NCBI GenBank assembly: GCA_964471915.1
Contig: CAYYID010000002.1
Coordinates: forward strand, 1-64,000
Direction of reading: 5' to 3'
DNA from: JAIEPW01 sp964471915
Lineage (GTDB): Bacteria; Acidobacteriota; Terriglobia; Bryobacterales; Bryobacteraceae
DNA: 64,000 nt
Program-made: the position numbers and the translations under genes
The notes under the pieces: model-generated
Databases searched by the model: none
Told to the model about the DNA's origin: nothing
Seen by the model: only the letters and a program-made list of their open reading frames with translations
Shown: one piece after another, positions 35,162 to 43,261 of the stretch
Layout: every line of letters begins with the position of its first letter
Position numbering within the stretch: the stretch's first letter is position 1

Positions 35162-35842
35162 ATGACCCAAAACGGCCTGAAGCCACTGACGCCAGTCTAC
35201 CTACCATACGCTACGTTGATCTCTTCTCTCGACAACCTGAAGGCGCACGGAATTCCGACGACCGGAAAGATCGACAAGAGCCTCTGGGAGACCCAGTCTG
35301 GGGCTGTTCAGGGCCAGATCTTGATTGCATTTCGATTCTTGGGATTGATCGATCAGCAAAACCGTGTTCAGCCTGGTCTTGAGCCACTTGTACTCGCGAA
35401 TCCTGACGAACGCAAGACCCTGCTTCGTCAACTACTGCACGAACGATACCAGTCTGTAATGGCACTCGATCTTCAAACTGTGTCGCCGCTCCAGTTGGAC
35501 GACGCGTTCAAGGAACTCGGCGTCACCGGATCGACACACAAGCGGGCGGTTCGTTTCTTCGTAAAGGCTTGCCAAGAGCTGGAAATCCCACTGTCAAGAC
35601 GAGTCGCCGAGAAGACTCGCTCCTCCGGAGCATCTCCGCGGAAGAAGCGCGTCACCGTGGGCAACGGCCCAAAACCGAATCTCGAGAACCCACGAGATCC
35701 CGTGACCCCTGCGAAGCGTGAATCGTGGGAGGAGAAGCTGCTCGAAAAGTTCCCCGCCTTTGACCCGTCCTGGCCTGAGGAACTCCAGAACAAGTGGTTT
35801 GACGGTTTCGACCGCCTGATGGGAAAGCGCGGCGGTCAATGA
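35162..35842 (+). CDS. DUF5343 family protein
   Basis: The protein has 226 residues. The ATG at 35162 is chosen because GGAGG at 35152-35156 precedes it. The N-terminus has the DUF5343 look (PVYLPYATLISSLDNLKAHG then RIDKS-like and FLGLIDQQNRVQPGL), followed by a linker rich in Lys/Arg/Pro (about 150-190) and an acidic end. Composition is less GC-rich than neighbours. DUF5343 members are often near mobile or defence genes and probably bind nucleic acid, but no activity is known. It is the first gene of an island with a structured element and an odd tRNA. Confidence 0.8.
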   Translation: MTQNGLKPLTPVYLPYATLISSLDNLKAHGIPTTGKIDKSLWETQSGAVQGQILIAFRFLGLIDQQNRVQPGLEPLVLANPDERKTLLRQLLHERYQSVMALDLQTVSPLQLDDAFKELGVTGSTHKRAVRFFVKACQELEIPLSRRVAEKTRSSGASPRKKRVTVGNGPKPNLENPRDPVTPAKRESWEEKLLEKFPAFDPSWPEELQNKWFDGFDRLMGKRGGQ

Positions 35843-35858
35843 GAGGAAGGAGCTAGCC

Positions 35859-35924
35859 ATGAGCGAAAGGAGAGTGACAGCTCGACGGGCTCTGTCCACC
35901 GGACCGGCGAGCCAGGAAGAGTAA
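35859..35924 (+). CDS. Tiny open frame upstream of the odd tRNA
   Basis: ATG at 35859, preceded by GAGGAAGGAG, opens a 21-residue frame (MSERRVTARRALSTGPASQE and one more residue). The second and third Arg codons, AGG and AGA, are rare in this GC-rich genome; AGG is what the nearby tRNA would read. No homology is claimed. It may be a leader peptide or noise; it overlaps the structured element. Confidence 0.25.
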   Translation: MSERRVTARRALSTGPASQEE

Positions 35925-35981
35925 ACGACAAGGCCCGAAGCGCGTGTTCGTAAGGGAGCAACGCTTCGGACCATGGTGGAC
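35894..35981 (+). ncRNA. Putative structured RNA element just upstream of the odd tRNA
   Basis: GTCCACC (35894-35900) pairs with GGTGGAC (35975-35981), and CCGAAGCG (35935-35942) pairs with CGCTTCGG (35962-35969), giving two nested perfect stems of 7 and 8 pairs. The outer stem ends 6 bases before the tRNA. It could be a processed leader or an independent RNA. No known family was recognised. Confidence 0.4.
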
Positions 35982-35987
35982 ACAACA

Positions 35988-36076
35988 GGAGGGCGCGTAG
36001 CCGGTGCTACTCCGGGACTCCTAATCCCGCAGCAATCGTGCGTGCGATTTCGGTTCGACTCCGACGCCCTCCGCCA
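35988..36076 (+). tRNA. Class II tRNA with 8/4 acceptor/T-arm, anticodon CCU
   Basis: The 8-pair acceptor GGAGGGCG/CGCCCTCC is followed by a D-arm GTAG-CCGGTG-CTAC, an anticodon arm CGGGA-CTCCTAA-TCCCG (anticodon CCU), a long variable arm AATCG-TGCGTG-CGATT, and a T-arm of four pairs with the canonical loop TTCGACT. The fifth T-stem pair would be T-C. The 3' end is G73 with encoded CCA. The acceptor and G73 resemble tRNA-Ser, and class II shape is wrong for tRNA-Arg. It matches the allo-tRNA layout (8/4, serine-type) described by Mukai and colleagues. It may put serine at AGG; that is untested. Confidence 0.85.
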
Positions 36077-36275
36077 CGTCCATACTACACCTAATGTGGC
36101 GACCTGTCACTGGGCCCGCTTTGTCTCACCGAGAGAGCGAGGCATCAAGCGCACCCGAAACGCAACACTGCTTCGCGAACCACCCCTGGGCGTCGACCAG
36201 AGCGTGTGACAAGCAAGAACGATTGTGCGGCCGGTGGGGAGGGGGCCAGCCCGGAATTGACCCGTTCGGCCACGA

Positions 36276-37274
36276 TCAGCGGCTGACCGGCGGGACCGCC
36301 GGGCTGCCGAACGCGAACGCCGCGTCCCGCACCGTGCCGGACGCCTCGACGATCGCCCGCACGAAGAACGCCGGCGTCGCCGGCGGAGCGAACCGCAGGT
36401 CCATCGCCTCCACCTGCACCGCGCCCTCCGGCTCGCTGACCGGCGTAACGCGCCAGTACGGGAACTGCGCGAAGTTGAGGTAGCGGCGGAACGTCTCGTC
36501 GCGGCGCGCCGCCTCCAGCGCCGCCGAGGGCTCCGCAAAGTAGTGCATCTCGGCGAGCGACGGATCGAACTCGCGCAGCAGGTTCATGTTGTGCAGCAGG
36601 ACCCCGCCGGACGTCTCCGTGTATCCGATCCAGTGCAGCGGACTCCACGGCGTGGGAAACGCCGCAATCCGCCGCGCGGCCGCGCCGCCGTAAATGCGGC
36701 TGTCGAGCACCGCCAGCGCCCGTTCGTGACCCACGAACCGCGCGCCTTCATAGGCGCCGATGGCGAACAAAGCGACGATCGCCGTCCCCTGCCCGCGCGT
36801 GCGCTTCGCGCCGATCTCCGAACTCACCAGCCGCGACAGGAACGGCCCGGCGAGCGCCCCCAGCAGCACCAGCAGAATCACCGGATCCACCACGTACGTC
36901 ATGTCGAGCCGCACCATGCGCCAATCGAACGGCGCGAACATCCGGATCCCGTACACATTGGTCCAGTCGTAGAGCAGGTGTGACGCAACGCCCAGCGCCC
37001 CGCAGGCCCACGCGCGCGGCCAGGAGAAGCTGCCGCGGACGAACAGCCGCACCAGCGCCGCGGACAGCAGCGCGATCACCGGCAGCAGCAGCCAGGTATG
37101 GGTCCATCCGCGATGGTGGTCCAGGTACAGGAGCGACCCGCCGAGCTGGGTAACGACATCCGCGTCCGGCAGGTTCGCGGACACCAGCAGCACGGGCGTG
37201 GCGTAGGGCGTCCAGCGGTTCAGGCCCGCGCGCGACAGCACCAGCGCGGTCAGGGTGTGGGTGACGTTGTCCAT
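36276..37274 (-). CDS. Membrane metal-dependent hydrolase (DUF457/YdjM type)
   Basis: The protein has 332 residues from the ATG at 37274. The N-terminus MDNVTHTLTALVLSRAGLNR and LPDADVV, then DHHRGWTHTW and ASHLLYDWTNVYG, are the His/Asp motifs of the YdjM family of inner-membrane hydrolases. Five or so membrane segments follow, with a soluble C-terminal part of about 120 residues. The substrate is not established. It overlaps the lipid-kinase gene upstream by 25 bases on the same strand. Confidence 0.85.
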   Translation of the reverse strand: MDNVTHTLTALVLSRAGLNRWTPYATPVLLVSANLPDADVVTQLGGSLLYLDHHRGWTHTWLLLPVIALLSAALVRLFVRGSFSWPRAWACGALGVASHLLYDWTNVYGIRMFAPFDWRMVRLDMTYVVDPVILLVLLGALAGPFLSRLVSSEIGAKRTRGQGTAIVALFAIGAYEGARFVGHERALAVLDSRIYGGAAARRIAAFPTPWSPLHWIGYTETSGGVLLHNMNLLREFDPSLAEMHYFAEPSAALEAARRDETFRRYLNFAQFPYWRVTPVSEPEGAVQVEAMDLRFAPPATPAFFVRAIVEASGTVRDAAFAFGSPAVPPVSR

Positions 37275-38302
37275 GCGCCGGCGCCGCGAACCGCGGAACG
37301 CGCCGCCTCCGCTTGCAGTTTCGCCTGAAACTCGGCCGGCACCAGCAGGTTCAGCGCTTCGGGCACGATTTCCACGCGCGCCGGGATCGCCCCCGCGGTC
37401 TCGCCGTCGATCTGCGCCAGCACCGGCTGGCCCCCCAGCGACCGGATCTCGATCTCGCGGGCGTCGGCAATCGTGACCCCGCGGAACGACTTCAGGCGTC
37501 CCGTCAGCACGCCCGCGAAGTACGGCAGATAGCGGAACGAGTTCGATCCGCTGAACAGCACCGCTTCGAAAGCCGGCTTGAGCAGCGAAGCGCCGCGCGC
37601 GATCTCCAGGTCCCCGCCGTAGTTCTTCACCCGGCTGAGCAGCGCGAAGCTCGCGCGGTGCGGCACGCCGTCCAGCGTCACCTCGAACTCCGGGAACGTT
37701 TGGCCCAACTGCGAGAACCCGGCGATCCAATAGGCCACCTTGCCGAAACGGCTCTTGAAGCCCGGGCTGACGTTCGCGACGATGTGCGCGTCGAGACCGA
37801 AGCCGGCCATCAGCAGGAAATGCCGCCGCTCGCCGCCGGGGGGTTCGATGGCGCCCACGGCGATGCGCTGGTTCACCAGCGCGGGCAGCCGCTCCACCAC
37901 GCGGCGCGCGCCGCCCTTCAGGCCCATTTCCACGGCCAGCACGTTCGCGGTGCCCGCGGGCAGGATGGCGAGCGGCACCGCCGAACCGACCATGCCGTTG
38001 GCGACCTCATTGATGGTGCCGTCGCCGCCAGCCGCGAGAATCAGGTCCGCGCCGCCATTGATGGCCTGTCGCGCCAGCGCGGCGGCCGTGCGCGGCCCGG
38101 TGGTGGGACGCGGTTCGGCGTCGATCCCCTGGGTGCGGAGGCCGTCGAGCAGCGGGCGAAGCAGCGAATCGTGCCGCCCCGCGAGCTTGCCTGCAAAAGG
38201 ATTGTAAATGAGTGCTGCGTGCCGGTAGCTTGCGATACTTTCAGTATAGATGCAGACCGCGCCGGCGATCCGGATCGAACAGCTTCGCGCCGAGATCCGC
38301 AA
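37250..38302 (-). CDS. Diacylglycerol/sphingosine kinase-like lipid kinase (DagK type)
   Basis: The catalytic GGDGTINEVANGM motif lies near residue 88, after IYNPFAGKLAGRHDSLL, and a later AILPAGTANVLAVEMGL completes the DAGK_cat signature. The C-terminal beta-sandwich holds VLAQIDGETAG. The start is unclear: the frame is open to a TTG at 38302, which overlaps the start of ligA by 53 bases, and no ATG or GTG lies between there and HAALIYNPFAG. A non-ATG start nearer to that motif is possible. It probably phosphorylates a lipid or undecaprenol at the membrane. Confidence 0.88.
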   Translation of the reverse strand: MRISARSCSIRIAGAVCIYTESIASYRHAALIYNPFAGKLAGRHDSLLRPLLDGLRTQGIDAEPRPTTGPRTAAALARQAINGGADLILAAGGDGTINEVANGMVGSAVPLAILPAGTANVLAVEMGLKGGARRVVERLPALVNQRIAVGAIEPPGGERRHFLLMAGFGLDAHIVANVSPGFKSRFGKVAYWIAGFSQLGQTFPEFEVTLDGVPHRASFALLSRVKNYGGDLEIARGASLLKPAFEAVLFSGSNSFRYLPYFAGVLTGRLKSFRGVTIADAREIEIRSLGGQPVLAQIDGETAGAIPARVEIVPEALNLLVPAEFQAKLQAEAARSAVRGAGAWTTSPTP

Positions 38303-40355
38303 ACATGAGCACCTCTATCACGTGTTGGACCAGCCCGCGATCACCGACGCTGAGTTCGACCGCCTGGTCCACGAGCTGAAGGCGCTGGAGGCGGAACATC
38401 CCGAACTGGTGACGCCGGATTCCCCGACGCAGCGCCTGGGCGGGCGTCCGCGCGAGGGCTTCGTCAAGGTGCGGCACAGCGCGCCGATGCTGAGCCTGGA
38501 CAACGCGCTGAACGAGGACGAACTCCGCGCGTTCGACCGCCGCGTGGCGGACCTGCTGGGCGGCGAGCCGTACCGGTACGTCGCGGAACTCAAGATGGAC
38601 GGGCTCTCGCTCGCGGTGCACTACCAGGACGGCCTGCTCGCGCGGGCGATCACCCGCGGCGACGGCGAAACCGGCGAAGACGTCACCGAGAACGCGCGGA
38701 CCATCCGCTCCCTGCCCCTGAAAACGCAAGGAGACTTCGAGGTCCGCGGCGAAGTGGTGATGAACCGCCGCGCCTTCGACCGCGCGAACGCCGAGCAGGA
38801 CGCCAAGGGGTTGGCCCGCTATGTGAATCCGCGCAACGCCGCGGCCGGGGCGATCCGCAACCTCGACCCGGCGATCACCGCGGCGCGGCAGCTCGATTAC
38901 TACGCCTACTTCTACCTTCGCGGCGGCGAGCCGATCGACGAGAACCACGCGGCTTCGCTCGCAAGACTGCAGGCGCTCGGGTTCAAGGTGAATCCGAACT
39001 ACCGCGTGTGCGAGGGCGTCGAGGGCCTGGTCGCGTTCTGCGCCCATTGGGCCGAGCGGCGCGCGTCGCTCGCCTACGAAATCGACGGCGTGGTCGTGAA
39101 GGTGGATAGCGTGGCGCAGCAGCGCCGCCTTGGCTGGACCGCGAAAGCCCCGCGCTGGGCGATCGCCTTCAAGTTCCCGGCCGAGCAACAGGAGACGGTG
39201 GTCGAGAACATCGAGGTCCAGGTGGGCCGCACGGGCGCGCTGACGCCGGTGGCGCGCCTGCGGCCCGTGTTCGTGGGCGGCGTGACGGTATCGAACGCCA
39301 CGCTCCACAACGAGGACGAAATCGCGCGGCTCGGGGTCCAGATCGGCGACACGGTGCTGATCGAGCGCTCCGGCGACGTGATCCCCAAGGTGGTGCGCGT
39401 CGTGTCCAGACTCGGAGCCTCCACGTCGGACGCGCAGGGAGCCCCCGTCGTAACGGGTTCAGTCGAGGCTGAACTTGGGGATTTTACTTCACAGGGGCAA
39501 GGCACCGCGGGTCACCACCCAGGCGCGCTGTCGCCGGGCATTCAGCGGCGGCCCTTCGTGTTTCCCACGCACTGCCCGGTCTGCGGCGGCGAGGTGGTGC
39601 GCGAAGAGGGCGAGGTGGCGCGCAGGTGCATCAACACCAACTGTCCCGCGCGCCTGAAGGAGTCGTTGCGGCATTTCGCGGCCCGCGGCGTGATGGACAT
39701 CGACGGCATGGGCGACGTCCTCATCGAGCAGTTGGTCGACGCCGGCCTGGTGCGCGACATCGCCGGCGTCTACGCCCTCACCAAGGAACAGCTCCTCGGG
39801 CTGGAGCGGATGGGCGAGAAGTCGGCGCAGAAGATCCTCGACAACATCGAGACGTCGCGCCGCCGCCCGTTGCCGCGCCTGCTGAACGGGCTCGGGATCC
39901 CGTTTGTCGGGGAGCGCACGGCGCAGATCCTGGCCGACGCCTTCGGGTCGCTCGAAGCGATCGAGAGCGCCAGCGTCGAGCAGTTGCAGGAAGCGAACGA
40001 GGTGGGCCCCAAAGTGTCGGAGTCCATCAAGAGCTTCTTCCATGAGCCGCGGAACCAGGCGCTGGTGCGCAGCTTGAAGGCGGTGCTCCAGACGCCGCCG
40101 CACGAAGTGATCCGCCGCGAGGGCGGCAAGCTGGAGGGGCTGACGTTCGTGCTCACCGGCACGCTGCCGGGCCTTTCGCGCGACGAAGCCAAAGCGATGA
40201 TCGAAGCCGCGGGAGGCAAAGTGACGGGGTCCGTCAGCAAGAAGACCAACTATGTCGTGGCGGGCGAGGAAGCGGGCTCGAAGCTGGAGAAAGCCCAGCA
40301 GCTCGGCATCGAAGTGATCGGCGAGGCGCGCCTGCGGGAGATGCTCGCCGGATGA
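38250..40355 (+). CDS. ligA: NAD-dependent DNA ligase
   Basis: The 701-residue protein seals nicks in replication and repair. It starts RIEQLRAEIRKHEHLYHVLD; the active-site Lys is in AELKMDGLSLAVHYQDG (about 114), followed by the OB fold. The Zn finger is CPVCGGEV ... CINTNCPARL near 435-457. HhH motifs and the BRCT domain (LTFVLTGTLPGLSRDEAKAM) close it. Unusual is a roughly 45-residue low-complexity insert (about 395-440, LGASTSDAQGAPVVTGSVEA onward) between the OB fold and Zn finger, absent from most LigA. DedA overlaps the stop by 4 bases. Confidence 0.95.
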   Translation: MQTAPAIRIEQLRAEIRKHEHLYHVLDQPAITDAEFDRLVHELKALEAEHPELVTPDSPTQRLGGRPREGFVKVRHSAPMLSLDNALNEDELRAFDRRVADLLGGEPYRYVAELKMDGLSLAVHYQDGLLARAITRGDGETGEDVTENARTIRSLPLKTQGDFEVRGEVVMNRRAFDRANAEQDAKGLARYVNPRNAAAGAIRNLDPAITAARQLDYYAYFYLRGGEPIDENHAASLARLQALGFKVNPNYRVCEGVEGLVAFCAHWAERRASLAYEIDGVVVKVDSVAQQRRLGWTAKAPRWAIAFKFPAEQQETVVENIEVQVGRTGALTPVARLRPVFVGGVTVSNATLHNEDEIARLGVQIGDTVLIERSGDVIPKVVRVVSRLGASTSDAQGAPVVTGSVEAELGDFTSQGQGTAGHHPGALSPGIQRRPFVFPTHCPVCGGEVVREEGEVARRCINTNCPARLKESLRHFAARGVMDIDGMGDVLIEQLVDAGLVRDIAGVYALTKEQLLGLERMGEKSAQKILDNIETSRRRPLPRLLNGLGIPFVGERTAQILADAFGSLEAIESASVEQLQEANEVGPKVSESIKSFFHEPRNQALVRSLKAVLQTPPHEVIRREGGKLEGLTFVLTGTLPGLSRDEAKAMIEAAGGKVTGSVSKKTNYVVAGEEAGSKLEKAQQLGIEVIGEARLREMLAG

Positions 40356-40930
40356 AGCGGCTCTTCGAAGTGCTGAAGGCTTGGGGTCCGCTGGGGATCT
40401 TCGGCATCGCTTTTCTCGACGGATTGGGCGTGCCGAATCCCGGGGGTACGGACATCGCGCTGATCGCGCTGGTGATCGCGGAGCCGGACAAGGCCTGGCT
40501 GCTGGCGGCGGTGGCGGTGATCGGGTCGCTGGCCGGCACGATGATCTTCTTCGGCCTGGCGCGCAAGGGCGGGGAGGCGCTGCTGGAGAAGCGGACCCAG
40601 GGTCCGCGGGGCCAGCGCTTCCGGCGCTGGTTCCGGCGCTACGGCCTGGTGACCGTGTTCATTCCGGCGATGCTGCCGCTGCCGTTTCTGCCGATGAAGG
40701 CGTTCGTGCTGTGCGCGGGCGCGCTGGGGATTCGGCCGCTGCACTTCCTGGGCGTGATGGCGGTGGGACGGCTGGCGCGGTATGGGGGGCTCGCGTACCT
40801 GGCGCATGAGCTGGGCGAGAACTCGGTGAGCTGGCTGGGGCAGCACAAGTGGGACCTGGCGCTGTTCGCGGTGCTGCTGGCCGGGGCGCTGTGGGCGCTG
40901 ATCCGGTTTGCGGACCGGGAGCGGCGGTAG
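40352..40930 (+). CDS. DedA/VTT-family membrane protein
   Basis: The protein has 192 residues with about five membrane segments. The DedA/SNARE-associated pattern is visible in FLDGLGVPNPGGTDIALIAL and in FRRYGLVTVFIPAMLPLPFL, where a charged helix is followed by a Pro-rich re-entrant loop. Family members are lipid scramblases or exporters. ATGA overlap with ligA suggests co-translation. Confidence 0.85.
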   Translation: MKRLFEVLKAWGPLGIFGIAFLDGLGVPNPGGTDIALIALVIAEPDKAWLLAAVAVIGSLAGTMIFFGLARKGGEALLEKRTQGPRGQRFRRWFRRYGLVTVFIPAMLPLPFLPMKAFVLCAGALGIRPLHFLGVMAVGRLARYGGLAYLAHELGENSVSWLGQHKWDLALFAVLLAGALWALIRFADRERR

Positions 40931-41065
40931 CGATTTCGGAGAAGAAACCGTCGTGGGGGTGGTTGCGGAGGCGTCCGGAACTGGTCTTAAGTGATAGCTT
41001 GCGCTGGAGTTAGAGGCGAGCTCGGGGTCCAAGTGGGGCCTGCACCGAACTGACCCCGTTCGCTC

Positions 41066-41980
41066 CTACAAGTTGTCGAAATAGTCGAGGTCCAGCCGCT
41101 TCAAGGTGTAGGATTTCGTTCCGGAAACCCCAACATCGTGCTCGATCATCAGTGAGGCAAGCTGCCGTCCGTCTATCAGGACGATCTTCTGTGGCAGGGC
41201 TTCGATGAACTCCAATGCATCCTTGGTAAACGTCGACGTCGTGATGAATACTCCCCGGGTGGCATGGCGCTTTGTCAGGCTTCCCGAAAACTTCATGATC
41301 TCTGGACTGCCGACTGCATCCTTCCAACGTTTTGCCTGAACGTAGATCGCATCCAACCCGAGCTTGTCCTGCTTGATAATGCCGTCGATGCCGCCATCCC
41401 CAGATTTCCCTACCACCTTCCCGGCATCCTCCGCCGAGCCGCCGTACCCCATTGCAACGAGTAGATCCACCACGATTCGCTCGAATGCCGACGGTGTGCC
41501 GTTCTTGATCGTCTCCAACAATTCCTGTACGAGGGCATCCCGAAGCACCTGGAAGCTTTTTTCGAGGGCTTCTTCCGGCGTCGCCTTGGCTTCAGGTTGC
41601 GTTGTGTGCGCGGTGGACGGCTGCTCGACCTCTGATGCTCGGCCCTCGAACTCGATGAACTCCGGGAATTGACGCAACGTTTTAGCCGTAATCTCTGCGG
41701 GCTGCGAACTCAGCAAGAAGGAACCCCGTTCTGTTATCTCGTAGACCCCTCGGCGCACGCCTCGAATCGCGCCCGCCTGCTTCAAGTACTGCACGGCCCA
41801 ACCGATCCGATTGATGAATACGGTCGTCGTTTCACTGGCAAGGCGCTGGGTCAACTCTTCCTCTGTCAAACCGAGATCTTTGGCAATCCTCTGGCGGATG
41901 TCCGCAAGAGCGTGCTGCTGATGATCCGAACAGAGCCTGAGCACTGGAAGCATGAGCGATTGGTAGTCCGGGATCGGCAT
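41066..41980 (-). CDS. mrr: Mrr-type type IV restriction endonuclease
   Basis: The protein has 304 residues. A winged-helix N-terminus (MPIPDYQSLMLPVLRLCSDH, about 1-95) is followed by a linker and a Mrr_cat PD-(D/E)xK domain: AFERIVVDLLVAMGYGG, then GDGGIDGIIKQDKLGLDAI and YVQAKRWKDAVGS, with the D and QxK residues. It cleaves modified DNA in known relatives. Composition is slightly lower in GC. It stands alone, with no modification gene in the window, as expected for type IV enzymes. Confidence 0.9.
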   Translation of the reverse strand: MPIPDYQSLMLPVLRLCSDHQQHALADIRQRIAKDLGLTEEELTQRLASETTTVFINRIGWAVQYLKQAGAIRGVRRGVYEITERGSFLLSSQPAEITAKTLRQFPEFIEFEGRASEVEQPSTAHTTQPEAKATPEEALEKSFQVLRDALVQELLETIKNGTPSAFERIVVDLLVAMGYGGSAEDAGKVVGKSGDGGIDGIIKQDKLGLDAIYVQAKRWKDAVGSPEIMKFSGSLTKRHATRGVFITTSTFTKDALEFIEALPQKIVLIDGRQLASLMIEHDVGVSGTKSYTLKRLDLDYFDNL

Positions 41981-42135
41981 TGACGAAACCTCTGAAACTA
42001 ATCCATTCCGCGAAAGCGACCGCGTGCACGTTCACGGTGAGAAATTTTAGCTCTCGGAGATGCTTAGAGTATATTCGACCCGAGTCCTGAAGCTTGTGCT
42101 GTCCGTCACGGGGACACCGACTCCGGACCCCGTCC

Positions 42136-43224
42136 TCAAGACCGGTCGATCTGCACCAGCTCCGGCTTCTTCGCCGCCTTGACCACCGGCTTCGGCGGAC
42201 GCAGCAGCCGCACCGGGAACTTCGCAAAGTACGTGAGCCGTTCCACCAGCGGCAACGCCTTGCGCACCGTGCGCCCGTGCAGCAACAGGCTCCCGGCGAC
42301 TAACGCCGGGTGCGGGATCGTCGTGAAGCAGCGCGAGCACATGTCGATCTCGCCCGCGCGGCCCGCTGCGTGCAACCGCCGCAGCTCCTGCATCGGCGCG
42401 CCGTTGAAGATCTCCGGCAGGGACTGATCGCGCAGGTTCCCGGCGGGCGCGCCGTCCAGCATGTAGCTCTGGCAGCACGGATACACATCGCCCGAGTGCT
42501 TCACATACATCGGACCCCGCCACAGGTAATGGCACGGGTGTTTCCAATCCTCGGGCGCGTGCGCATGATCCGCCTGCAGCAAGTTCGTTTCGTCGGCCTT
42601 GAGGCGCACCTGGTCCACGCCGGGGACCCCGCGCCAGAACTTCTCGAAGTCCTCGATCTCGTGGGCGTTGCCGTCCATCACCACCATCTGCACCACGATG
42701 TGGACCTTGGCCCCGCGCTCGTGTTTCATGCGCGCGAAGCGCACGAAGTTGTCGCGGACCTTCTCGAACTTCGCGCCCTTGCGGTAATACTCGAAGGTCT
42801 CCTTCGAAAAACCGTCGAAGCTGAGCGTGATGTGCTCCAGCCGCGTGGCCAGCAGCCGCTCGCTGGTCTTCTCATCCAGGAACGTGCCGTTGGTCGATAG
42901 CAGCGTCGCGATGCCGTGGCGCTCGCAATACTCGATCCGCTCGAAGATCTTGCGGTCCATGAACGGCTCGCCGAGCCCGATCAGCATCATGTGCTCGCCC
43001 GTGCGCCCGCTTTCGCGCACCAGCCGCTCGAAGATCTCGTCCGGCATGTCCTCCTTGGGCTGCTTGTGCGTCTCCCGCGGACACATCGGGCAGTAAAGGT
43101 TGCACTTCGCGGTCGTCTCCACGATGTACTCCACGGGCAGCGCGGGCAAGTCGTGCTTGCGCGTGAGATAGCCGTAGAGCAGTTTCCAGCGGTTCAGCCA
43201 GCGCATGGGGAGGCGTCTATTCAT
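42136..43224 (-). CDS. Radical SAM/SPASM protein
   Basis: The protein has about 362 residues from the ATG at 43224; ATG 43206 is an alternative. The radical SAM motif is TAKCNLYCPMCPRET (C-x3-C-x2-C) near residue 46. C-terminal Cys groups YPCCQSYMLDG and IDMCSRCFT look like a SPASM-type auxiliary cluster. The layout resembles anaerobic maturases or quinone/peptide-modifying enzymes. The substrate is unknown; no peptide precursor was found. It is divergent from the photolyase gene, sharing a short intergenic region. Confidence 0.88.
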   Translation of the reverse strand: MNRRLPMRWLNRWKLLYGYLTRKHDLPALPVEYIVETTAKCNLYCPMCPRETHKQPKEDMPDEIFERLVRESGRTGEHMMLIGLGEPFMDRKIFERIEYCERHGIATLLSTNGTFLDEKTSERLLATRLEHITLSFDGFSKETFEYYRKGAKFEKVRDNFVRFARMKHERGAKVHIVVQMVVMDGNAHEIEDFEKFWRGVPGVDQVRLKADETNLLQADHAHAPEDWKHPCHYLWRGPMYVKHSGDVYPCCQSYMLDGAPAGNLRDQSLPEIFNGAPMQELRRLHAAGRAGEIDMCSRCFTTIPHPALVAGSLLLHGRTVRKALPLVERLTYFAKFPVRLLRPPKPVVKAAKKPELVQIDRS

Positions 43225-43261
43225 TGTATCCGGTGCGCCGGATGCGGCATCCCGTAAGACG

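Noticed and set aside
35988..36076. tRNA-Sec identity for the odd tRNA
   Set aside because: The anticodon is CCU rather than UCA and the T-stem has four rather than five pairs.
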